Shown: positions 1 through 11,671 of the stretch, piece after piece
Numbering within the stretch: the stretch's first letter is position 1
Layout of the letters: each line of letters opens with the position of its first letter
From: Exophiala sp. HKRS030
Lineage: Eukaryota; Ascomycota; Eurotiomycetes; Chaetothyriales; Herpotrichiellaceae
Direction: 5' to 3'
Assembly: GCA_023897205.1 (NCBI GenBank)
Contig: JAHWDD010000001.1
Span: 2,914,001-2,978,000, forward strand
Length of the DNA stretch: 64,000 nt
Notes under the pieces: generated by a model
What the model was told of the DNA's origin: nothing
The model's input: only the letters and a program-made list of their open reading frames with translations
Database searches by the model: none
Program-made: the position numbers and the translations under genes

Positions 1-1398
1 ATCTGCCTCGATTGGGCCGAAGTCTTCCGTGAAGCGTGAATGCTTGAGATTTAGGACGCCATATGCGGTGATGGCATTGCCAAAGCGCTGGAAATGAAAT
101 ACTGCTGTCAGTTTTTATTTTGCTTGGACAGCGAGCCACATGTAGAAGGGATTGAGCGTGAAAGAGGGCGGTGGAATACTCACGGCTGTTCTAGTAGGCC
201 ATACACAATCAAACATATCTGCACCAAGAGCAACAGCCACAACAATGTCTTCTGGATAGCCCTATACCACGTTAGTGACGACTTTCCCCAGAGATGGAAT
301 CCACATTTGAACTCACAATTCCCATGACGTATCTGGGTTTGTTGTCAGGTAGAAGTTCTGTGCAAGTATTGACACTAATCACAGTAGCACATCAGTGAAA
401 TGGCCAATACAACACACAGATAAATCAAAGGCAATCCTTACACTTTGCAGAAATCCGCTTTGGCTTCGCCGCCAGAGAGTCCGCCAATGGCAATTCCAGG
501 TGTATCACGCTCCAACATTTCAATCGTACACTGTCGGCGTAACTCTAAGTCTAGACCTCCTTGGATAATGCAGAATAGATTCTGCGTCTCTGGCTTCTTG
601 TGTGCGACAATACATCTATCCAACCATCTGATAGATCGTTCCATGGCTTCTTTCATCCGTTCACGATCTGGGGAGGTGGTCTGAATGACGTCGTCCAATT
701 GCATCATGATGTCAGATCCGATAGAATTCTGAAGCGACATAGAATGCTCTGGAGTCAAAAGCCTGTCAGGCTGTTGTTAGTGTCGAGAATCCGGCAGGTT
801 ATTCAACGAGCATGAGGGCAACATACATTGGGCTTCCATCATGAGGGCTGAGAAAGCGAACACCCTCTTCCGTGACTTTGGCTAACTTGAGCAATGAGAC
901 CATTTGAAATCTTGAATGCACCAGTCAGCCCTCCAGTCCTGATATTTTTGAGGATATATGAGTCAAAGCACCAACCCACCACTGTCAGTCAGGATATTGT
1001 AATTCCAGCCCTGGAATTTATGAGCCCCTCCGATGACATCGAGTACGGCCTGTCCCGGCTTCAACCCCAGGTGATATGTATTGTTCAAGCATAACTTGCA
1101 ACTTGTTTCCTCCAACTGCTCAGGCGTAAGTCCTTTGAGGGAAGCCTGCGTAGCCACGGGCATAAAGATAGGGAGGTCGACCGAGCCATGAGGCAGGTGT
1201 AATGTCGAAGCACGAGCTTTGGATGTCTGTAGAAAGCCAGGAAAGAAAGGCAACTCTGGTCAATTCAATTCTTGCAAGGAGATTTCACTGGTACAGACGA
1301 CGGGACAGCCATAGCGGGAGAAGGTGGAGGGCAAGGCGTACCGAGCAATGGCTCTTGAGATCGAAAGTCAAGGCCGAGGGTTTGGAAACGGCAGACAT
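1..1398 (-). CDS. Queuine tRNA-ribosyltransferase catalytic subunit (partial, 3' end off window)
   Basis: Exchanges the wobble guanine of GUN-anticodon tRNAs for queuine; the eukaryotic enzyme is a heterodimer and this is the catalytic-type subunit. Exons read on the minus strand: 1342-1398, 976-1226, 827-910, 442-762, 317-374, 184-261 and <1-87. All junctions are GT-AG and keep frame. Visible family motifs are [22 protein letters not shown] (the Asp that contacts the base), [15 protein letters not shown], and [12 protein letters not shown], which carries the nucleophilic Asp. The start chosen is the ATG at 1398, giving [14 protein letters not shown], the usual family N-terminus. The C-terminal zinc site (CxCxxC...H) lies beyond base 1 and cannot be checked. 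No catalytic residue is missing in the visible part. Confidence 0.93.
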
Positions 1399-3048
1399 TG
1401 CAGCGACTTGTGGTGGGGATGCATAAGGCCTGCAGAAAGAAAATGGTCTGATGATGCTTGTTGTAGCGGTGTGAATATTAGCTCGAGCCCAGGTTCCGCA
1501 AAAACTCTTCCGCATATGCAGTCTGCAAGTCTTTGCTGCAGCGAGCCGAACTGTCGGGATGAGGCTCGCTTTGTTAATACGTCACGACCACAGGAACTTT
1601 GGGTCATGAATGATCCACTCGTCGTACTGTCGATATGTCCGGACAGGTCGCTGATGCCGTTCTGATCTCGTCGGCTGTGGATATTTCGCAGCGCTCGGGT
1701 TGTTGTACCGCAGATGGGTTCAGGTTGTTTTCGGGAAGAAGGCGATCTTAACAGATCATACAGTCATGCCCAAGAATGATGATCACCTATGGTATGAGAT
1801 CCTCAAAAACTCGGCAACACCAGTAACCCTTCACAAAATGAGAAGAGTGGTTACGGGTGAAGTTCCAGAAATCAGAATATCGGAGAATTAGAATTTCCCT
1901 CTGGAACTATAATCCTCCGTGACTACGGAATACCATGTGACTGTGACCAGAGGGTCGTGCCTTCCAGTTTAGCACTGTGGCTCCTTAACTAGTTAGTGCT
2001 CCTTCTGAGTCAACCCTGATTCGCAAAAGGTTCGATTAGGGCAGGAGCCTCGGCCTTTCCAGGCTATTCTTTCCCAAGCCACCTTTGCGGCCCGGGCCCA
2101 TGAATACGGGCCCCCCTTTGAGCTACGCTTTTCTGCTGGGGACACCCTTGATGCATTCTGATCTCAGCTAAGAGCAGTAGGTACTAGGTACCGATAACTA
2201 CATACCTAGGTGCCTTGGGATATGAGGACCAGGCATAAAAACCGGAAACCTGTAGACATTTGATGTTACGACATCAGGGTCATTGTTGTCCTCAACACGA
2301 TTATGGCTTTGTTCCTTACCGCCTCTGATTCTGGCCCATAACCGTTGCCCGTCAGGCGAACGACAGGAAGAGGAGCCTCCAAGTGTGAGGTATTCCATGT
2401 GTGATGTTACTCAGATCTCGGTCGCACGACAGGTCAAGCAATACAAGATTGACCTGGGATTTTGGCTACATTTGGTACTTCAATCCTTTTCTAATGCGGT
2501 CTGGAATTCTGGAGATGAGAAATGCCGGTGGAGGGATGATGGGCAATTATGCTGCTCGTTGTGAGAGGCTACATGACATTGTTATTCATGCAAGTATGCG
2601 GAGTCATTCTAGGTCAGAATCAACGTTCCATTTCAAGAATTCTTCTACTAACCGACGAGCGGTCAACCCAGGTCGAGAGTGAAACGACACCTCCTCCACT
2701 GACATGTGACAGGTACACAACGCTTCTGGATATTTTGATCGTCATGGCTTTGATGGACACCTCGTGAAATAGTGTTGAAATGTACCCAATCGATAAGGGA
2801 AGTACAGAGGAAATGATGAGAAAATATCCAAACCCGAAGAAAACCTCTGACGTCTCTTGTGTCGCCTGTAACGCCATCGCTATGCTCCTGATGTAACCCC
2901 ATGAATTTTTCCCAGCTTGAGAGAGCATTCCCAGAGAGCAATTGCTCAGACAGACTTTCTGTTACACAGTTTCCAGAACACCATATCTGTTTCAGCCCCA
3001 GTGCTTAAACTGTCAAATCCAACCCGATGACTGATCTGGTTCCAATAT
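1399..3048. other. Intergenic, no supported gene
   Basis: Several short open frames occur on both strands, but none has a recognisable domain, splice-site support or a plausible N-terminus. A small patch of CTAGGTA-type motifs lies at 2177-2214 (listed separately). Confidence 0.6.
2177..2214. repeat. CTAGGTA/TACCTAGG motif patch
   Basis: Short inverted copies of TAGGTAC/GTACCTA and ACCTAGGT lie within about 38 bases. Similar patches occur in other intergenic stretches of the window, at 8411-8454 and around 12420. Confidence 0.5.
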
Positions 3049-3448
3049 TTAACGGTAGCCAGAGCTACCAGGGAAGGCAGCACGAGGACGGGTCGTAATG
3101 GAGGGATTCCTCAACTGTGTGCAAGCAACCTCTGCGGCATCCTCTCTGGCGTTGTTGAGATATTGACCATCGTACCAGTATCGGGCAGCAAGGTTTTGGC
3201 CTTGAACTGTAACGGTTGCAGACCACGCGGTCCGTCCCCTAGGAAGCTTCTCGTCAGTTGTGATACAAGATGCAAGATATTCGACCTACTTACCACGACG
3301 ATCGGAGACAATGTTAAACACCGGAACTGCGAGCCTCTGCTTCCTGCATTCAGCTACCAAGAGATTAGATACCTTGGTCATCCGGGGAATCGAACGTGTG
3401 CTCACCAGCAAGCTCCTCCTGCCATGTCTTGTGAGTTTTGGTAGCCAT
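3049..3448 (-). CDS. Small dsRNA-binding-motif protein, apparent 1-base frame break
   Basis: Exons on the minus strand: 3406-3448, 3294-3353 and 3049-3238. Exon 1 gives MATKTHKTWQEELA, exon 2 gives ECRKQRLAVPVFNIVSDRR, and exon 3 gives GRTAWSATVTVQGQ followed by ARYWYDGQYLNNAREDAAEVA. This is the pattern of a single DRBM fold as found in short fungal dsRNA-binding proteins of roughly 100 residues. The two introns have good sites (GTGAGC and GTAAGT donors; TAG acceptors). The exon 2/exon 3 junction is one base short of frame. The acceptor is followed by a G run (CCCC at 3236-3239 on the plus strand), and one more G there restores a 97-residue product. I read this as a probable sequencing deletion, though a real mutation is possible. 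Function beyond RNA binding is unknown. Confidence 0.7.
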
Positions 3449-5893
3449 GATGAAGAAGAGTGAGAGGTCTGAAGCTATTTGTGGTAGAGTGTATTCGAGT
3501 GATATAGCAATCGGATCGTCCGCGTCGGTGAAAGGACTTGAAGATATCCTTTGACAAGCCCGTCTTTCCACAGAGGCAAAGGCGAAAGTCTGGTGACTTA
3601 TATCCTTACAGTAGATAGAGGTGGGACGCGTCGTAACCAAAGCAGCGCAAAGCAAGTCGCCGAGATGAAATCGAGATGGATAAATGCATTGAACACTGCA
3701 TTCGCTGGAACGACAGGTTGGAATGAATCAACGTCGCTTCATTTAGGGCAGCAAAATGGATTGGAGAATTGTGAATAGAGATAGATTTGATCCGACGGTG
3801 CACAATCTGAGATCTTGTGCCACTAAAATCGGTCAGCCTGGCCGCCCTGACATTGTCTATATAAGAGACAAGGTCGCACAAAGCCAGGTTGCAGGAACGT
3901 AAGTAGCCGAAGTGTTGAGACGTGGGAGGCAACTCGAAAGAGACGATGGATGGCAAAGAAATTTCGTTATGCAGAGGTCCAAGGCATGGTCAGCCTCACC
4001 TCTCCCAGGAATTGCCAACACATCAGGGCCGATAGTGGGCAACAGTGGAGCCGACAAAGACCAAGAGGATGATATGCATAATGGCGTAGTAGAGCTAGTT
4101 AGTTGGGACAGGGAAGTTTTGCTCGTTCGTCAGAGAAGCTAGAAACATCTAAGTAGAATGCCGGGTAAGAGAAGTTTGATGTGGGGGCAAACGAGTCGCA
4201 GTCCAAGAAATTCCAATGGGCTCACTGGTCCAGTGATGAACCTGGACGAGGACGGTAGCGGCAAAGTATCCGACTCGAGGCGGATGATTTGACAGCTGGA
4301 TAGCTCGAACCAACATAGCTAGAAGTACCATGCCACTGTGAGTATCACTACCACTTCCACTACCACCACTACCACCACTACCACCACTACCGCCGCCGCC
4401 GCCGTGAATTGCTTTTCTCTTTCCTTCGTAAGGAGAGTGAATCGCAAGATCGGTGCCGTATCCGGGTAGATGTGACTGATTGGTAGCTTTATTATGTATG
4501 AAGTAAAAGTCGTTCGTTGGGCAGCAATCAAGTTGTAGGGTCAGAAATGCATGAAAACACTCCACGTGTGGCCGCTACGTACCTCACCTACCTACCTTTG
4601 GCGACTCTCACGCAACGTGTCGATTTTGATCGGACTCGACATGGCTCTGGACCTGCTGAAAATCAGAAACGAGACACGCACGAGATTCAAAACAAGATGG
4701 GTACTGAAACACACGACCCGGTTTCAGGGATGATGGCAATGGAAGAAAGGTATCTTGTACGTCAAGTCAAGTCATTGCAGAAGTTGAGGTTGGTACCTGG
4801 CGAGCTGGTCTGCTCGTACGGAAGTCACGCACTGTCAAGAGGGAAAGAACGAACGTGGACGGCGGAGGTACGAAATAGTACGAGCCACCGGAAGCATCCG
4901 CGTCCTTGATTGGTCCTATCAAAGCGGCAGCACTTAAATTTGTTGACACTCTATCCATTGTGATTGGATACTCACACCACCAAGCTTTGTTTTCGAGGGC
5001 AAAGACAAGACAACGAGTCAACACACAGTCACGGCAGTTTGGTCCAAGTACTCCATCGATAGCATCATGATGACATCTTTGTGGATGTTTTCAGATAGAG
5101 AGGCACTTGGGTCAACATATGCCTGACTAAGCTACTAACCTGTGGACATAGATAGGTGTTAGAGCGTAGGACCGCGCCTCCTACTCTATCCCGAGCAAAT
5201 TCCGAAGTTATAGGATGTATTACCCAAGCTGTTCAAATGTCGGTTATCCAAGTACGTAAACTGCGATAGAGCAAAGGTACCAGGTACCCAGCAACAAGTT
5301 CTGCTGTCCAGCGCAGTATGTACCAGGCGAACAACTCAATTTACGAGGACATAAAACTGAGTTCGGGCGCTAGGTTCGGCACATGCTGTAGGCGTTGCCA
5401 AGATAGTCGACCTCCCGCGCGCTATCTCCATACTAGGCGGCCGCTATACGGAGTACACATGGGGCAGACAATCGTTTCCTTCTCGCTAGGAGATTTTCCT
5501 TCTTCTCGACTATCCCACTCGTATCATGTATGCTAGAGCTTCGAGGGGTCTCTGCTAATCCTGGAGCCATGTTCATCCTCTTCCTCTAACCCGGTCTGGT
5601 GGGGCTCAGAGCTCACTGCAGACTGTACGCGGATGACACGTCTCCAACTACGATTCACGATTCTGGAGATTGGAATTGTAAATTGCGTTTGCATGCCATA
5701 GTATTACATCTGGATTTCCGGATACTTTCGACGCTATTCGCTTGTTGATCATGTTCCAAAGTTTGCGAAAACGCCCGCTCAGCACAATGTACACCGCCCC
5801 CGGATCTGTGTAACAGCATCACAACGTAAATACATTCCTTTCCGTGTCCAGACACTTGACAGAATATGATGTATCTCTTTCCATCAATCATGC
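3449..5893. other. Region without a confident gene; possible unresolved minus-strand gene
   Basis: On the minus strand an ATG at 4958 opens a plausible coding stretch (MDRVSTNLSAAALIGPIKD...) to a GT at about 4797. A second ATG near 4652 opens MSSPIKIDTLRESRQ to a GTAGGT donor. Further down, 4149-4440 is open and contains a Gly/Ser-rich tract. I could not join these into one model with consistent phase, so I do not call a gene. No recognisable domain. 5030-5890 shows nothing. Confidence 0.35.
4348..4404. repeat. Trinucleotide microsatellite (ACC/ACT then GCC)
   Basis: An interrupted run of CCACTA-type trinucleotides is followed by five GCC units. In one minus-strand frame it reads as a Gly/Ser tract, in another as Ala/Val. 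Confidence 0.9.
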
Positions 5894-7063
5894 TCACAAG
5901 CGGTGAGGCTCCCGCCATCGGCTTCGAATACAGTCATCCGTCAACGACATCAGACCAGTGGCAACAATGACATCTCCCAAGTCACTCGAGATTTTCTTTT
6001 CTGTAATTCTCATACTGCACGGCGGCACCCAACATCCTTGGTGGGCCTCTTGTCGAGCTTGAGACCGTGAGATCTTGTCGGGAATGATATGGGCGATGCA
6101 GGCTCCGGTGGCGAGATTGACCAGATCGAGTGAGAAGATTGATTCATCCTCATCCTCGATGACATTCCGTCTCCAAGAAAATTGCTCACCCCAATACTCA
6201 AAGTCGTACATGGTCCGCTCGCCTCTTCTCTCCCTTTGTAACTCAACTTGAGCATAATTTGAGAATTCTAACCTTAGAGTGTTTGTAGGAATCGTCGCTT
6301 CGACGTCGTTGAAAGAGAAATCGAGCTCATCCTCAGACTCGCTCTCAGCAGGTTCGTTGACTGCCTTGGGTCGAGGCTTTCCGCTCAAAGACCTCAGACT
6401 CATCTTTGTCAGGACACTGCTTAAGGACACCTTCCTTGGCGTCAATGATGGCCTTGGACTGGGCTTCAGATATTTTCGTTTCGAATTGCAGACTTCCCGA
6501 CCTGACTGCCGTTGATATCGACGGAGCGAGAACTGTCTTTCGCTCAAGTCGCTCATTCTCAGATGGAACAAAGTCACTTTCACCGTATGACCTCTGCCTG
6601 CGGACACCTCGGTGTCGAGTCGCAGATTGAGGTTGCCATCTGCTGTGGTGTCGTCGTGTTGAATCAAGAGTCTTCGCGTGGATGGGAACAATTGACTGAA
6701 CTCGCACGGCATCGCGGCCACAGCATCTGGTCGATAACAGCGGGTCCTTAGTGGTGGATAGATGCCGAAATGCTTCGGTGTCGACTCTACTTCATCTGCA
6801 ATGGTTGATGCATATGTCTCACAAGAAGCCCGTGGGTCAACGTCATGGCTCTCTTGATGAGAAGGATATTTCTCGAGGATTTCATATGTATCGCAGATTT
6901 CTTGGTGTTTGAGATCGAATTTGCTGTCACTATAAGAAGTGTTTGCTGTGTCTTGTGTGTGGCTGGAGCTTCCAGACTTGTGGCTGCGGGTCGAAGAGGT
7001 GGAGCTTGAAGATGTGGAGGATCCTTTAGTCCACCTCCGCTGAACAAGATATCTTTCAGGCAT
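5894..7063 (-). CDS. Conserved filamentous-fungal protein of unknown function
   Basis: One uninterrupted exon of 389 residues; the start chosen is the ATG at 7063 (MPERYLVQRRW). The open frame runs further upstream but is low in complexity there and looks like 5' untranslated sequence. The N-terminal 60 residues are Ser/Thr-rich and probably disordered. Recognisable family signatures follow: YEILEKYP; EFSQLFPSTRRLLIQHDDTT with GNLNLRLDTEV; VTLFHLRMSDLSERQFSLRRY; SGREVCNSKRKY; a basic Ser-rich linker; an acidic stretch SESEDELDF; RLEFSNYAQVELQR; FEYWGEQFSWRR; WVPPCSMRI; and the C-terminal DVIVATGLMSLTDDCIRSRW. I recall this set of blocks from widespread Pezizomycotina hypothetical proteins. 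No enzymatic motif is visible, and no signal peptide or membrane segment is seen. Confidence 0.88.
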   Translation of the reverse strand: MPERYLVQRRWTKGSSTSSSSTSSTRSHKSGSSSHTQDTANTSYSDSKFDLKHQEICDTYEILEKYPSHQESHDVDPRASCETYASTIADEVESTPKHFGIYPPLRTRCYRPDAVAAMPCEFSQLFPSTRRLLIQHDDTTADGNLNLRLDTEVSAGRGHTVKVTLFHLRMSDLSERQFSLRRYQRQSGREVCNSKRKYLKPSPRPSLTPRKVSLSSVLTKMSLRSLSGKPRPKAVNEPAESESEDELDFSFNDVEATIPTNTLRLEFSNYAQVELQRERRGERTMYDFEYWGEQFSWRRNVIEDEDESIFSLDLVNLATGACIAHIIPDKISRSQARQEAHQGCWVPPCSMRITEKKISSDLGDVIVATGLMSLTDDCIRSRWREPHRL

Positions 7064-10000
7064 TGTATGTGTTGAGTGTTTTGAGAATGTGCTGGGATGA
7101 ATGGAAGAACAATGATAAATAATGTTCTGATGAGTTGAAATTTGAAGTATCAACACGAGTAGAAGGAATATGGTAGAACAGCTATGTCGGGATGGATGGG
7201 AGTATACCCAAGTACTTGCATTACCAAAAAGCAAACAGCACCCATCACCAGGGCATGAATGTGAAATGCCTAAATCTAGGCCGAGAAATCCATCACTCCA
7301 CGGGATAGTGCACTGGAAGCTCATGTTCCGTTGGCTGTCCACTGATCAGTGACTGGCATCGTTGCATGGCGCAGCATCATTTCAACTTTGGGGCATCGGA
7401 CAACCTACTAACTAGTCAGTTCGTTACAAAGCGTGTGTTTCGTACGCAGGCGTGGCAGCTCAGTCGAGTGGCAGGCCAGAGACCGGGCCAGCGTAAGTCT
7501 GGTTCAGGGTCGGAGACATCCGCCGAAATGGACTCGTTGTTTCTGGAGGCACAATTTGCATACGAATTCGGATGCAACAACGTAAGCTTCGGGCGACTGC
7601 TACTCAGTGTACCATACTCTCGTGATAGGACTCCTTAGCCCACCTCGAATAAGCGAGCCGGCTCCAACGACAGGAGAGGACAACGGACAGTGGGCACCAT
7701 GCGTTCCCATTGATACGCGTTGGTGAGCACCCATGGCACCTTGGATCATGAGAAATCACGGCATGAATAATCCTCGCTCAAACGGGGATCACAAACATCG
7801 GATTCCCACACGCCAGATGTTCCCAGGTTGTGAGTGACGAGCAAATGAGAGGTCCGAGTGCAAATCTGAGGCAGCATGAGACGACGCTGGGCCACTCAAG
7901 TGTCGAATCTACCATTGACAAACGAGGTTTGATGTCTATTACTGGACCTGTGGGTGCATTGAAGCGAAGGCTTCCAAGATCTGACTTTTTTCTTGCGAAG
8001 CTCACGAGTCGTGCGAAGTTGGTTTTTCGATAGAAGGAATTTGGGCATCAAGAGTCGGAAGGAGCCTGTCAGACACGTGCTACCTTTGCTTCGAAGGAAG
8101 TCGCTCATGGTTTGCTGGAAACCTCTAACTAAGGCGCAGGTCGCACCTGCCCTCGCACGCCCTTACGCCTCCTTCCCAGCTTACCACTAATGATGAACCA
8201 GTTAAAGGAAAGGGCTAAGGAGGCCAAGTTAGAAGGTCATTAGGAAGGTGGGGGGAAGGAGCTTCAAAGTCTAAAGAGCCCAAATAAGGGCCGAGAGCTC
8301 CTGCCTCCCTCGTCTGTTGTTCCTGCCGTCAAATGCAATCCGGCCGTTGTCAGACCACAATCCAGTGAATACACCAATCACCTACCAATAGGCGTGCGAT
8401 GGGTCTCTTTCTAACTAGGTAGGCACCTAGCTAGGTGGCTAGGTACCTATTAGTTGAGGAAGTCGCCATCCAGAGTTCCCGTCCCGTTGTTTCCCCTTGA
8501 CCATTTCTTGCTTTGGATGGCGTCGTGGGTAGTTTTATTTTCGCCCTGATCGTCGCCGTCGTGGCAACTCTTTATTCGTCTTTTGCTCCGACGTCGATTC
8601 TTTCAAAACATCTCATACGCTGCTCTGGTTTATGCAACCTTGCAAATTTTCTCTGCCCCATGGCCATGTTTGGTGTTCGACACAGGTAGGTGCACCGTGG
8701 CAACGAGGTAACGAACATGTGTTCGTGGTGGGGTGCTGTGCCTGAACCAGTTCACCCAAGCTTTACCCTCGGCATATGGGCCTTTGCTCTCTTCCTGGAG
8801 CCTGGAGAGATCTGAACTCTTGGACGGGGATGTTATGTTGACCAAGTCCTCCCCAATACTTGGTGTTCGTCCCCGTGGCGAGCAAACTCGGAGCCAGCGC
8901 GGTCGAGAGTCAGATCAGTAAAAGCACGTGTCACCCGTACAGCCTAAGCCTGCTTAGCCCTCAGCCCTGCTTTCCTTCGGGCCAGACAACAAATACAATA
9001 CTCATCCGACGTGAGGTATTTTCCATTTACGAATCGGTCGAGAACTCAGCACACCTTTTCTCATCCCCTCTGAGTGCTACACCACATTGTCCAGATCAAC
9101 AAACTTCGGCCGTTTGCTTTCGCCGTGGCGTCTCGGCCCCTCCACAAGTTTGTTGCTTTTCCTTTTCATACCCATCTAGTTGGCTAGTTGTTTCTCAGGT
9201 ACCTGGCGATTCCGTAGCCCTTCCAAAGGCAGAATTCTCCGTCGTCTCGGAGTGGCCTTGGGTCGACGTTTTGAGAACAGATCAGATAGTGGCGCATCGC
9301 ATTTCGTCGATCATCGCCATGGAACTCCTGTACGTGGGAAGGGCCGGTCCTCGGTCGGCTCGCCTTCCACTCCCGTCGCTTTAGCCCGGGCATTAGCTAC
9401 CACTGACAGAAGTCTTCGATATACAAGCTCATCAGCACCACAATCTGACGCTTGTTGTTCATTCGCCGCACAGTACTAGGAATGGTAAGAAACGAGCAAG
9501 ACAGATCGTTGTCTGGTTGACCCAATGCTTTCAGTCAGACATGATGAATGAATGACGGCCCTAACTCTGCCTAGGGTCCAACACTTATGCATTGAGCGGT
9601 TTGCATCAGCTATCCATTCCCTAATAGGTGCCCAATAGCTCCTACTGGGATGGACATCAGCAAAGGTTACAGGCCAGCTCTGGGTGAGACATGCTCGAAA
9701 ACCCGACCATGACAGGTCCATCATCAGCGATCCGACAGAGTTTTCCAGGGAAAGCATACATGTGTGTCCTTGGATTGATCGTGTTTAACCTGCAGTTCGC
9801 TCCTGCATAGTGAAAGAATACACCAACTACAATGTCAAGCTGAAGAATTCTGCCTCGACGATTGAAGCTAGACATGTTGATCTCTAGTCGCAAAGCTCGC
9901 CAGATAAGCAACCCACATTGACAAGCAGCAGAGATCGGAGATGCAGAGGACCAGAAATCAGCCAGACCCTACTAGAGTCATCTCGGCGTCAAGCACTACG

Positions 10001-10572
10001 ATATCTGATTGTTTCGCGCAAACTAACGGGGTAATTGTCAAATTCATCAGCAATGAAAATTTCTCATTGGTTGCGATACGGCTTTGATCGAGCGTCTCGG
10101 TTGGATGGCTCTGCAGTTCCCGCATCATCCACCCCACAGGAATTTGATCATGAAGCTAGCATCCGTTAGAGCCTGTGGAGGTGCTTCTGGAATGCCGCGG
10201 GGTTTGAGGTGAGTCGACAGGGTGGCAAGTTATCACCTGTCTCGGGTGAGTCAACGGCTCCGGATTCGGGAAAAGGGCAATAGCTATAGTTTGTGGTTCT
10301 TTGGCGTGATTATGGCGTGAGCGTGGGCTTCACGTCATAGCATGGGATATGGTTGCTCACGACTGCTTCAGCAGATGATCGAGTCAAACGAACCTGACTG
10401 TGTAGTTGTGTTCCATGTCAGGAAGACAAAATTGTATCTATTCCTCACCTTATCTATACCAGCGTGTTACCATCTATATGCTGTATCGTGGATGTCTGCA
10501 CTTGGTCTATAGAGAAGGAAAATTCTAGAAGGAGAAACCTCATAAGTGAAAAGAAGTGGTCGAATATGCTAG
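7064..10572. other. Long intergenic stretch, no supported gene
   Basis: About 3.5 kb with only scattered short frames. The longest, on the plus strand around 8860-9384 and 9180-9479, are Ser/Pro-rich, overlap one another in different frames, and have no recognisable domain. A pyrimidine-rich patch at about 8930-9190 resembles 5' leader sequence, but no coding exon follows that I can support. A CTAGGTA motif cluster lies at 8411-8454. Confidence 0.5.
8411..8454. repeat. CTAGGTA-rich palindromic cluster
   Basis: Within 44 bases there are overlapping copies of ACTAGGTA, CACCTAGCTAGGTG (a 14-base perfect palindrome) and TAGGTACCTA (a 10-base perfect palindrome). No gene lies nearby on either strand. 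Confidence 0.6.
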
Positions 10573-11671
10573 TTAGACCAATCCCCACAAAGGCCGGGGC
10601 AGCTCGACCTCTCTCCCAACCTCGACGCCGCGGCCCATGAACCCCCTCGCCCGACTATCCACACCAACATAGGTCTCCCTCCTCTTCTCGTCGCCCTCGC
10701 CCTGCCCTTCCCGCGTAACACTCCAGGTCCTCAGGCCATAATAGCTGCCGACACAGTGGACGAGCCAGCGCGCAAAGGCGGCGCCCTTGTCGTTGTCCAA
10801 GCCATCAAAGATCATCTTCTCCTTCATGATACTGTCACCGTCCCACCCGTGCTCCATGTCCCTCTGCTTGCGGCCCGGTGAATCGTGCATCGCGCCGTTG
10901 CGGCCGACGAAGACAATCTCATCGTCTTCCTCCTCCTCGCTGTCGCTCGTCAACGGCACATCGTGCAGGCCCTCCTCGCGCAGCCGCGTCTCGCGTAGAT
11001 TCCACTTCTGCACGAACGAGCGCACGTCTTCCTCGAGGTCCTGCAGCAGGCCTTTGGCGGCTTTGGCGCGCTTCAGTCGCGCACGCACTTCTTTCGGGAT
11101 GTTGGCCGCTGCTTCTTCCATCGGGTTCATGCCTGTGTTGGGTGCGTGAGACCGTTTGCTGCTGCCGCGGTTGCGCGTGCTGTTCTTGCGACCCTTGAGT
11201 TTCGCCTCGACGGCGCGCTGGAACTCGGCCGCGTCCCATAACGGCGCTAGGTAGTATGGTACCGTGCGTTGCGGGTAGGTCGGGCGCACTTCCCAGTCCG
11301 ATGGCAGAGGTGGTTGGGCCCACGGGTTGGAGAGCAGGCGATCTATAGATAGATAGAGAAACTTTTGGTCAGTCTGGCTGGAAATGCGGGTCTTCGGAGG
11401 CGTCATAGTTGTAGAGTTGTGAGAAGGGGGCATGGGCATATCTACCGTTTTCCCATCGTCGACGCTGACGCGAGCCCTCCTTTCCCTTGAGTAGAGCCTC
11501 GCGTCGGTCCATGCTATCGCGGCGCATGATCTTGCGATCCGCGTAGACAGCACCTGTGAGCGGTCGAGTGCTCTTGACCGAGGCAGTCGCGTCGAGTGGA
11601 ACAGTGATTCGAACCGACGTCCCTGTGACGGGTCGTCCGGCCGCGGCGGGCGTTATCGACACATCCTCCAT
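10573..11671 (-). CDS. R3H-associated N-terminal domain protein
   Basis: Two exons, 11446-11671 and 10573-11342; 331 residues. The junction GAAAACG|ATCGCC restores the family block REALLKGKEGSRQRRRWEND...NPWAQPPLPSDWEVRPTYP, characteristic of the R3H-associated domain. Later blocks are VPYYLAPLWD; a helical LKRAKAAKGLLQDLEEDVRSFVQKW; the acidic EEEEDDEIVFVGRNGAMHDSP; and a C-terminal ARWLVHCVGSYYGLRTWSVT, which resembles an R3H-type nucleic-acid-binding segment. The start chosen is the ATG at 11671 (MEDVSITPAAAG). The frame is open further upstream, but that part is poor in conserved sequence. Members are thought to bind single-stranded nucleic acid; the precise role is not known. Likely nuclear or cytoplasmic, with no signal peptide. 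Confidence 0.87.

Noticed and set aside
2020..2050. GGTTCGATT resembling a tRNA B box
   Set aside because: No matching A box at the right distance, and no cloverleaf can be folded.
8860..9479. Two overlapping plus-strand frames of 174 and 99 codons
   Set aside because: Ser/Pro-rich, overlapping in different frames, no domain, no splice-site support; more like leader or spacer DNA.
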